Below the pieces are notes generated by a model. The model searched no databases, was not told the DNA's origin, and saw only the letters and a list, made by a program, of their open reading frames with translations. Of a stretch of DNA of 5,166 nt, positions 1 through 5,166 are shown piece after piece. The position numbers were made by a program, and so were the translations under genes. Origin of the DNA: Pseudomonadota bacterium (GTDB lineage: Bacteria; Pseudomonadota; Alphaproteobacteria; Ferrovibrionales; Ferrovibrionaceae); the NCBI GenBank assembly GCA_023433835.1, contig JAEYTW010000707.1, positions 1 to 5,166 on the forward strand, in the 5' to 3' direction. Position 1 is the first letter of the stretch. Every line of letters starts with the position of its first letter.

Positions 1-773
1 GCGTGGCCGATGCCACGCCGTTCGGCTGGCGCGGGGTGATGGATTTCTGGGCCCCGGCGCTGAAGATGTTCTCGCCCTATAATTTCGGCGCCGGCGCGGC
101 CAACCCGCTGCGCGAGGTTCTGGGCGACCTGATCGATTTCGAGCGTCTGCGGACCGAACGGCCGCTGCGCCTGATCATCGCGGCGACCCATGTCGCCAGC
201 GGGCGGGCGCGGCTGTTCGACGAGGCCGAGATCAGCCTCGACGCGGTGCTGGCCTCGACCTGCCTGCCCTGGCTGCACCAGGCGGTGGTGATCGGCGGCG
301 ATGCCTATTGGGATGGCGGGCTTTCCGCCAATCCGCCGGTGTTGTCGCTGGTCGAGCGCATGGCCTGCCGCGACCTCCTGCTGGTCTCGCTGGTGCCGGA
401 GGAGCGGGTCGACCTGCCGGTGACGGCCGCCGCGATCGGCGACCGGTTCGGCGAACTCGCTTTCACCGCGCCGCTGGTGGCCGAGCTGGCGGCGCTCGAG
501 CGCGCCAAGCGCATGGCCGGCTCGGGCCTCACCCTTGATCCGCTGAAGCGCCGCTATGCCGCGCTACGCCTGCATCGCCTGACCGATCCGGCCCTGGCCG
601 ACCTGCCGGCCTCGAGCCGCCTCGATCCCGACTGGCGGTTCCTGACCCGGCTGTCCGCCATGGGGCGGGAGGCGGCGGAACGCTGGCTTGCCGGGCTTGC
701 CGCCCCGGCCAACCAGAATCTCGAAGCGGAGGAGGCCGCACCCGCGTGGACATCGTCGTCGTCCAATTCCTGA
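1..773 (+). CDS. patatin-like phospholipase (5'-truncated by window edge)
   Basis: This is the C-terminal part of a patatin-family serine acyl hydrolase, a class that cleaves acyl esters of phospholipids or other lipids with a Ser-Asp dyad. The frame is open to the left edge. A GTG at position 3 could be read as a start, but the conserved N-terminal core (oxyanion glycine loop and GXSXG nucleophile) is missing, so the true start must lie upstream. The visible part shows a family-like NPLREVL...DFERLR stretch, the core strand PLRLIIAATHVASGRARLF, the segment DAVLASTCLPW, and YWDGGLSANPP. The Asp of this DGG (codon 312-314) is the expected second member of the dyad. The last 28 bases overlap the next gene, and the terminal Ser-rich tail (TSSSSNS) is simply the out-of-frame reading of that gene's first Val codons. 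Because the N-terminus is missing, a signal peptide cannot be judged. Family assignment is firm; the lipid substrate is unknown. Confidence 0.88.
   Translation, partial: VADATPFGWRGVMDFWAPALKMFSPYNFGAGAANPLREVLGDLIDFERLRTERPLRLIIAATHVASGRARLFDEAEISLDAVLASTCLPWLHQAVVIGGDAYWDGGLSANPPVLSLVERMACRDLLLVSLVPEERVDLPVTAAAIGDRFGELAFTAPLVAELAALERAKRMAGSGLTLDPLKRRYAALRLHRLTDPALADLPASSRLDPDWRFLTRLSAMGREAAERWLAGLAAPANQNLEAEEAAPAWTSSSSNS
728..735 (+). promoter_or_regulatory. ribosome binding site for the fused Liv permease
   Basis: GGAGGAGG lies inside the 3' end of the lipase gene and ends 10 bases before GTG 746. It is a strong Shine-Dalgarno match and supports that GTG as the permease start, since the encoded protein then begins right at its first hydrophobic segment. 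Confidence 0.7.
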
Positions 774-2596
774 CCGGCCTGGCCAGCGCCTCGTCGCTGT
801 TCCTGGTCGCCTCGGGCCTTTCGATCATTTTCGGCGTCAGCCGCATCGTCAACTTCGCCCACGGCAGCTTCTACATGCTGGGCGCCTATCTCGCCTGGAC
901 CCTGGTCGAACGGCTGCCCTACGGCCCGCTCGGCTTCTGGGGCGGCATCATCGGCGCCGCGGCGATCGTCGCCGTACTTGGCCTCGTCATGGAATTCGTG
1001 CTGCTGCGCCGCATCTACCGCGCGCCGGAACTGTTCCAGCTGCTCGCCACCTTCGGCGTCGTGCTGATCGTGCAGGATGCGACCTTGTGGATCTGGGGGC
1101 CGCAGGACCTGCTGGGGCCCCGAGCGCCCGGCCTGCGCGGGGCGGTGACGATCCTGGGCCAGCGCTTCCCGCAATACGACCTGCTGCTGATCTTCATCGG
1201 CCCGGTCGTCCTCCTGCTGCTCTGGCTGCTCTTCACCCGCACGCGCTGGGGCACGCTGGTGCGCGCCGCGACGCAGGACCGCGAGATGGTGGGCGCGCTG
1301 GGCGTCGACCAGAAGCTCCTGTTCACCACCGTCTTCATGCTGGGCTCGTTCCTCGCCGGCCTCGGCGGCGCGCTGCAATTGCCCCGTGAATCGGTCAACC
1401 TGCAGATGGATCTCTCGATCATTACCGACGCCTTCGTCGTCGTGGTGGTCGGCGGCATGGGCAGCCTGGGCGGCGCCTTCCTCGCCGCGCTGCTGATCGG
1501 CGTGCTGCATGCCTTCGGCATCGTCATCTTCCCCAAGATCACGCTGGTGCTGATCTTCCTCGTCATGGCCGTGGTGCTGGTGGCGCGCCCCTACGGGCTG
1601 ATGGGGCGCAAGCCCGGCCCGGTCGCGGCCACCGTCGGCCTCGTCACCCCGCTGATCGGGCCGACACCCAGGGCTCTGGTCTGGCTCGGCCTCGTCGCGG
1701 GCGCGCTGCTGCTGGCCGCGCCGCTGTTCATCGGCGATTACGGCCTGACCATCCTGACCGAGATGGCGATCCTGGCGCTGTTCGCCGCCTCGCTGCATTT
1801 CATGATGGGCCCGGGCGGCATGGCCAGCTTCGGTCACGCCGCCTATTTCGGGCTGGGCGCCTATGCCGCCGCGCTGGCCATGCGCCAGCTCGGGCTCGGC
1901 ATGCCGCTAGGGCTGATCGCCGCGCCGCTCGCCGGTGCGGCCTTCGGCCTCGTGTTCGGCTGGTTCTGCGTGCGGCTCTCCGGCGTCTATCTCGCCATGC
2001 TGACGCTCGCCTTCGCCCAGATCTGCTGGTCGGTCGCCTTCCAGTGGGTCGAGCTGACCGGCGGCGACAACGGCCTCCTCAACATCCTGCCCTCAGGCTT
2101 CGCGCAGACCCGCCAGGGCTTCTACTGGCTGGCCTTGATCCTCTCGGCCGGCGGCATCCTGCTGTTGCGCTGGCTGATCCGCACGCCGTTCGGCCACGGC
2201 TTGCGCGCCGCGCGCGACAACCCCTTGCGGGCCGAGGCGGTCGGCATGGCGGTCGGCCGGCTGCAATGGGCGGGCTTCGCGGTTGCCGCTGCCTTCGCCG
2301 GGTTCGCCGGCGGGCTGTTCGCCTATTTCAAGGGATCGGTGTTCCCGACCTTCATCTCGATCCCCCGATCGGTCGATGCGCTGCTGATGGTGCTGCTCGG
2401 CGGTGTCGATACGCTGGCCGGGCCGATCGTCGGCGCCGTCGTCTATACCGGGCTGCATGAACAGCTGATGAGCCTGACCGATTACTGGCGGGCGATCCTT
2501 GGCCTGATCATCGTGCTGCTGGTGGTGGCTTTCCCGCAAGGCCTGGCCGGCCAGGCGCGCGACTGGTGGCTGGCGCGCAAGGGGGTCGAGGCATGA
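746..2596 (+). CDS. branched-chain amino acid-type ABC transporter permease, LivH-LivM fusion
   Basis: This 616-aa inner-membrane protein carries both permease halves of a HAAT-family importer in one chain; in the E. coli system LivH and LivM are separate proteins. Residues about 1-285 are LivH-like: the N-terminal signature GLSIIFGVSRIVNFAHG (24-40), then repeated hydrophobic segments, with the cytoplasmic ATPase-contact loop VRAATQDREMVGALG near 172-186. Residues about 286-312 (GRKPGP... to TPRAL) form a short linker. Residues about 313-616 are LivM-like: a hydrophobic segment, then ALFAASLHFMMGPGGMASFGHAAYFGLGAY (split here as 344-358 and 359-373), and a second contact loop GLRAARDNPLRAEAVG from 485. 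The GTG start is chosen because of the upstream GGAGGAGG and because hydrophobic sequence follows at once. It overlaps the lipase by 28 bases and livG by 4, implying translational coupling. No frameshift or internal stop is seen, so the fusion reads as genuine. Substrate cannot be told without the binding protein. Confidence 0.95.
   Translation: MDIVVVQFLTGLASASSLFLVASGLSIIFGVSRIVNFAHGSFYMLGAYLAWTLVERLPYGPLGFWGGIIGAAAIVAVLGLVMEFVLLRRIYRAPELFQLLATFGVVLIVQDATLWIWGPQDLLGPRAPGLRGAVTILGQRFPQYDLLLIFIGPVVLLLLWLLFTRTRWGTLVRAATQDREMVGALGVDQKLLFTTVFMLGSFLAGLGGALQLPRESVNLQMDLSIITDAFVVVVVGGMGSLGGAFLAALLIGVLHAFGIVIFPKITLVLIFLVMAVVLVARPYGLMGRKPGPVAATVGLVTPLIGPTPRALVWLGLVAGALLLAAPLFIGDYGLTILTEMAILALFAASLHFMMGPGGMASFGHAAYFGLGAYAAALAMRQLGLGMPLGLIAAPLAGAAFGLVFGWFCVRLSGVYLAMLTLAFAQICWSVAFQWVELTGGDNGLLNILPSGFAQTRQGFYWLALILSAGGILLLRWLIRTPFGHGLRAARDNPLRAEAVGMAVGRLQWAGFAVAAAFAGFAGGLFAYFKGSVFPTFISIPRSVDALLMVLLGGVDTLAGPIVGAVVYTGLHEQLMSLTDYWRAILGLIIVLLVVAFPQGLAGQARDWWLARKGVEA
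2579..2585 (+). promoter_or_regulatory. ribosome binding site for livG
   Basis: AAGGGGG ends 7 bases before ATG 2593. It favours that ATG over the in-frame GTG at 2566, which would add nine residues (MAGAQGGRG) not typical of the family and would lengthen the overlap with the permease to 31 bases. Confidence 0.5.
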
Positions 2597-3357
2597 GTAC
2601 GGTCCTCGCGGTCGACGGCCTGCGCAAAAGCTTCGGCGGCGTCCATGCCGTGCAGGGTGTCGAATTCTCGCTCGATGCCGGCGAGATGCTGGCGCTGATC
2701 GGGCCGAACGGCGCGGGCAAGTCGACTTGCTTCAACATGCTGAACGGGCAACTTCGCCCCGACGGCGGCTCGGTCAAGCTGGACGGGCGCGACATCACCG
2801 GCATGAAGCCGCGCGAGGTCTGGCGGCTCGGCGTCGGCCGCACCTTCCAGATCACTGCCACCTTCGCCTCGTTCACCGTGGCCGAGAACGTCCAGCTGGC
2901 GCTTGCCTCGCATCACCGCCGGCTGACCACGTTGTGGCGCCGCGCCGCCAGCCTCGATCGCGACGAGGCGCTGGGGCTGCTCACCCAGGTCGGCATGGCC
3001 GACCAGGCCGACCGCCAGACCGGCATCCTGGCCTATGGCGACCTCAAGCGCGTCGAGCTTGCCATCGCGCTGGCCAACAAGCCGCGCCTCCTGCTGATGG
3101 ACGAACCCACCGCCGGCATGGCGCCGCAGGAGCGCATCGGGCTGATGGCCCTGACCGCGCGGCTGGCGCGCGAACAGGGCATCGCCGTGCTGTTCACCGA
3201 ACACGACATGGACGTGGTCTTCGGCCATGCCGACCGCGTCATGGTGCTGGAACGCGGCCGCAAGATCGCCGAGGGCACGCCCGCGGCGGTGCGATCAGAC
3301 GAACGCGTGCAGGCGATCTATCTCGGCTCCGGCGCGATGTACGGGGAGGGGCACTGA
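2593..3357 (+). CDS. livG: branched-chain amino acid-type ABC transporter ATP-binding protein LivG
   Basis: This 254-aa cytoplasmic ATPase is one of the two nucleotide-binding subunits driving the Liv-type importer encoded around it. Visible motifs are Walker A GPNGAGKST (37-45), the Q-loop Gln in GRTFQ (Gln86), the signature region LAYGDLKRVELA (146-157), Walker B LLLMDEP (166-172) with catalytic Glu171, and the switch His204 in FTEHDMD. The C-terminus VQAIYLG matches the short tail domain typical of LivG proteins and separates it from LivF. The signature is LAYGD rather than classical LSGGQ, which is common in LivG. ATG 2593 overlaps the permease stop as ATGA and has AAGGGGG upstream; an alternative in-frame GTG at 2566 is less likely. 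Length is normal for the family (about 250 aa). All catalytic elements are intact. Family is certain; transported substrate is unknown. Confidence 0.95.
   Translation: MSTVLAVDGLRKSFGGVHAVQGVEFSLDAGEMLALIGPNGAGKSTCFNMLNGQLRPDGGSVKLDGRDITGMKPREVWRLGVGRTFQITATFASFTVAENVQLALASHHRRLTTLWRRAASLDRDEALGLLTQVGMADQADRQTGILAYGDLKRVELAIALANKPRLLLMDEPTAGMAPQERIGLMALTARLAREQGIAVLFTEHDMDVVFGHADRVMVLERGRKIAEGTPAAVRSDERVQAIYLGSGAMYGEGH
3343..3351 (+). promoter_or_regulatory. ribosome binding site for livF
   Basis: GGGGAGGGG lies within the last livG codons, 5 bases before ATG 3357. It supports starting livF at the ATG that shares its A with the livG stop TGA. Confidence 0.6.
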
Positions 3358-4058
3358 TGCTGACCGTGCAGGGCCTCGATGCCCATTACGGCCTCGCCCA
3401 TATCCTGGCCGGCATCGAGCTGACCGTGCAGCGCGGCGAGGTCGTGGTGCTGCTCGGCCGCAACGGCGCGGGCAAGTCGACCACGCTCAAATCGATCATC
3501 GGCCTGCTGCGCCCGACCGCCGGCCGCATCACCTTCGAGGAGCAGGAGATCGCCGGCCGCTCACCCTCGACCATCGCTCGGCTGGGCTTGGGTTATGTGC
3601 CGGAGGAGCGGCGGATCTTCACCGAACTGACGGTGCGCGAGAACCTCGAGGTCGGCCGCCAGAAGCCGCGTCGGGGCGTGCCGCACTGGACGCCCGAGAA
3701 GCTCTATGCGCTGTTCCCGAACCTCGCCGAGATGAAGGACCGCCCGGGCGGCCGGATGTCGGGCGGCGAGCAGCAGATGCTGACCATCGCCCGCACGCTG
3801 ATGGGCAACCCGCGGCTGATCCTGCTCGACGAACCTTCCGAAGGCCTGTCGCCGCTGATCGTCGAGCAGATGGCCGATGCGATCGCCGCGCTGAAGCGCG
3901 ACGGCATGACGGTCCTGTTGTCTGAGCAGTCGCTGCATTTCGCCGCCCGCGTCGCCGACCGCGCCTATATCATCGAAAAGGGCCGCATCCGGCACGAGGC
4001 CGGCATGACGGCGCTCCTGGCCGATGAGGATGTGCGGCAGCGTTATCTGGCGGTTTAA
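3357..4058 (+). CDS. livF: branched-chain amino acid-type ABC transporter ATP-binding protein LivF
   Basis: This 233-aa cytoplasmic ATPase is the second nucleotide-binding subunit and would pair with LivG under the fused permease. Visible motifs are Walker A GRNGAGKST (34-42), the LivF-typical GYVPEERRIFTELTVRENL (79-97), the signature MSGGEQQML (134-142), Walker B LILLDEPSEGLSP (154-166) with catalytic Glu159, and LLSEQSLHFA (187-196). The usual switch His is Gln191 here and the Q-loop Gln is absent. Both deviations are normal for LivF (E. coli LivF has VEQN and VPEGRR at these places), so they are not damage. The start ATG shares its A with the livG stop (TGATG), implying coupled translation. 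Length is normal for LivF. The TAA stop overlaps the stop of the convergent dehydrogenase gene. Its order after livG matches the standard liv operon. Confidence 0.95.
   Translation: MLTVQGLDAHYGLAHILAGIELTVQRGEVVVLLGRNGAGKSTTLKSIIGLLRPTAGRITFEEQEIAGRSPSTIARLGLGYVPEERRIFTELTVRENLEVGRQKPRRGVPHWTPEKLYALFPNLAEMKDRPGGRMSGGEQQMLTIARTLMGNPRLILLDEPSEGLSPLIVEQMADAIAALKRDGMTVLLSEQSLHFAARVADRAYIIEKGRIRHEAGMTALLADEDVRQRYLAV
4055..4058. other. shared palindromic stop codons (TTAA) of convergent genes
   Basis: The + strand reads TAA at 4056-4058 (end of livF), and the minus strand reads TAA across 4057-4055 (end of the dehydrogenase). The four-base palindrome TTAA therefore ends both convergent genes. There is no intergenic gap and no hairpin plus T-run at the junction, so any transcription stop must lie within coding sequence or depend on Rho. 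Confidence 0.9.
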
Positions 4059-5166
4059 GCTGCGATCGTCTTTCCCGGATTGAGCACGTTGCCCGGATCG
4101 AGCGTCCGCTTCAGCGTGCGCATCAGGTCTATCTCGACCGCCGGCTTGTAGTGGGTGATCTCGTCGCGCTTGAGGCGGCCGAGGCCGTGCTCGGCCGAGA
4201 TCGAGCCGCCGAGGTCGTGGGTGATGGCGTGGATCACCCCGGTGATCTCTTCCCAGCGGTCGAGGAAAGCCTGCTTGTCCATGCCGACCGGCTGGGACGG
4301 GTTGAAATGGATGTTGCCGTCGCCGAGATGGCCGAAGGCGATGATGCGCACGCCGTCGCAGATCGCCTCGACCGCTTTGGAAGCGCGCTCGATGAATTCC
4401 GGCGTGCGCGAGATCGGCACGGCGATGTCGCATTTGATCGAGCCGCCTTCGGGCTTCTGCGCCTCCGACATCGATTCCCGCAGGAACCACAGCGCCTTGG
4501 CCTGGTCCATCGTGTCGGCGACCACGGCATCGATGACGATGCCGTCGGTCAGCCCGTCCTCGAGCGTGGCTTCGAGCGCGGCGCGCAAGGCCCCGCCGCC
4601 GTCGCCCGAGGCGAATTCGAGCAGCACCATCCAGGGATGGCGCGCCGCGAACGGATCGCGCGTGCCCGGCGTGTGGCGCAGGACATAGTCGAGGCCCAGC
4701 CGCGGCATCAGCTCGCAGGCGGTGACCTGGCCGCCGGAGCGGCGCTTGGCGAGGTCGAGCAATTGCAGCGCGGCATGCGGATCGGGCACGGCGACGAAGG
4801 CGGTCTCCACCGTCGCCGGGCGGGGATGCAGCTTCAGCACCGCGGCGGTGATGATGCCGAGCGTGCCTTCGGCGCCGATGAACAGCTGCTTGAGGTCATA
4901 GCCGGTGTTGTCCTTGCGCAGGGCGCGCAGGCCGTCCCAGATCCGCCCGTCCGGCAGCACCACCTCGAGGCCCAGCACCTGGTCGCGGGCATTGCCGTAG
5001 CGCAGCACGTTGGTGCCGCCGGCATTGGTCGAGAGATTGCCGCCGATCTCGCAGGAGCCTTCCGCGGCGAGCGACAGCGGGAAGAGCCGGTCGGCCTTGG
5101 CGGCAGCCGCCTGGGCGTCGGCGAGGATGAGGCCGGCCTCGACGATCATCGCGTCGGCCTCCGGAT
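4055..5166 (-). CDS. FAD-linked 2-hydroxyacid dehydrogenase, GlcD / D-2-hydroxyglutarate dehydrogenase type (N-terminus cut by window edge)
   Basis: This flavoprotein would oxidise a D-2-hydroxyacid (D-2-hydroxyglutarate, D-lactate or glycolate are the family's substrates) to the 2-oxoacid and pass electrons to a carrier. The frame is open to the right edge: five codons (PEADA) precede the ATG at 5149, which sits mid-domain and is not the start. About 369 residues are visible of a usual 460-480; the first part of the FAD domain is missing. Numbering from that internal Met: the FAD-domain block EIGGNLSTNAGGTNVLRYGN (34-53), DLKQLFIGAEGTLGIIT (85-101), then the FAD-oxidase C-terminal domain with HLGDGNIHFN (274-283), SAEHGLGR (318-325) and the closing LDPGNVLNPGK (350-360). 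His274, His281 and Glu320 fit the metal ligands of D-2-hydroxyglutarate dehydrogenases, and Arg224, Lys239, Asn283 and His321 fit substrate contacts. It converges on livF. Exact substrate is uncertain. Confidence 0.9.
   Translation of the reverse strand, partial: PEADAMIVEAGLILADAQAAAAKADRLFPLSLAAEGSCEIGGNLSTNAGGTNVLRYGNARDQVLGLEVVLPDGRIWDGLRALRKDNTGYDLKQLFIGAEGTLGIITAAVLKLHPRPATVETAFVAVPDPHAALQLLDLAKRRSGGQVTACELMPRLGLDYVLRHTPGTRDPFAARHPWMVLLEFASGDGGGALRAALEATLEDGLTDGIVIDAVVADTMDQAKALWFLRESMSEAQKPEGGSIKCDIAVPISRTPEFIERASKAVEAICDGVRIIAFGHLGDGNIHFNPSQPVGMDKQAFLDRWEEITGVIHAITHDLGGSISAEHGLGRLKRDEITHYKPAVEIDLMRTLKRTLDPGNVLNPGKTIAA

Noticed and set aside
554..1837. A long minus-strand open frame (about 427 codons) opposite the lipase end and the permease
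   Set aside because: Its translation is a low-complexity mix of Gln, Asp, Glu, His, Arg and Ala with no recognisable motif, as expected from the complement of GC-biased codons. The + strand permease is unmistakable over the same bases.
3360..3431. The 12-base direct repeat CTGACCGTGCAG at 3360 and 3420
   Set aside because: Both copies are in frame in livF (LTVQ at residues 2-5 and 22-25) and use common codons. There are only two copies with unrelated flanks, so chance is the simplest explanation.
2707..3481. A 20-base identical stretch in livG (2707-2726) and livF (3462-3481)
   Set aside because: Both copies encode the conserved Walker A core NGAGKS in the codons favoured by this genome, so shared constraint explains the match. 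It is not a mobile repeat, and flanking sequence diverges at once.
3927..3929. Loss of the ABC switch histidine in LivF (Gln191)
   Set aside because: Gln at this place is usual for LivF proteins, including E. coli LivF, so it does not mark an inactive or novel ATPase.
3561..4490. A minus-strand frame of about 309 codons opposite livF and extending into the dehydrogenase
   Set aside because: It lies in a different frame from the real dehydrogenase. Its sequence is Arg/Ala/Asp/His-rich without motifs, and both overlapped genes are clearly coding in other frames.
5147..5149. ATG at 5149 (minus strand) as the start of the dehydrogenase
   Set aside because: The frame stays open to the window edge with family-like residues (PEADA) before it, and the start of the FAD-binding domain is missing. 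It is an internal Met.

Overview
The window is GC-rich (by eye about two thirds G+C, with strong G/C third-position bias), gene-dense DNA. It has practically no intergenic space, frequent start/stop overlaps and a GTG start. Gene content and style suggest a Proteobacterium, most likely an Alphaproteobacterium. That assignment is inference; no marker gene is present.

Layout. Positions 1-4058 hold four co-directional + strand genes packed as one translational unit: (i) the C-terminal two thirds or so of a patatin-like phospholipase, cut by the left edge; (ii) a 616-aa LivH-LivM fusion permease of the branched-chain amino acid (HAAT) ABC transporter family, starting at a GTG inside the end of the lipase gene; (iii) a LivG-type ATPase, overlapping the permease stop by ATGA; (iv) a LivF-type ATPase, overlapping the livG stop by TGATG. 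Positions 4055-5166 hold a minus-strand FAD-linked 2-hydroxyacid dehydrogenase (GlcD / D-2-hydroxyglutarate dehydrogenase type), cut by the right edge. It meets livF tail to tail, the two stop codons sharing a palindromic TTAA.

How the genes work together. The fused permease supplies both membrane halves and LivG and LivF supply the two ATPases, so the whole membrane and ATPase core of a high-affinity importer is present. The periplasmic substrate-binding protein (LivJ/LivK type), which determines specificity, is not in the window, so the substrate is open: branched-chain amino acids, other amino acids, amides, urea or small organic acids are all known for this family. The lipase is translationally linked to the transporter; why is unknown. 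The dehydrogenase is transcribed in the opposite direction and need not be functionally connected.

I found no RNA genes, mobile elements, CRISPR arrays, promoters or convincing terminators. There is no gene-free stretch at all. This looks like an ordinary metabolic and transport region. The points worth a second look are the permease fusion, the lipase-transporter coupling and the shared TTAA stop.
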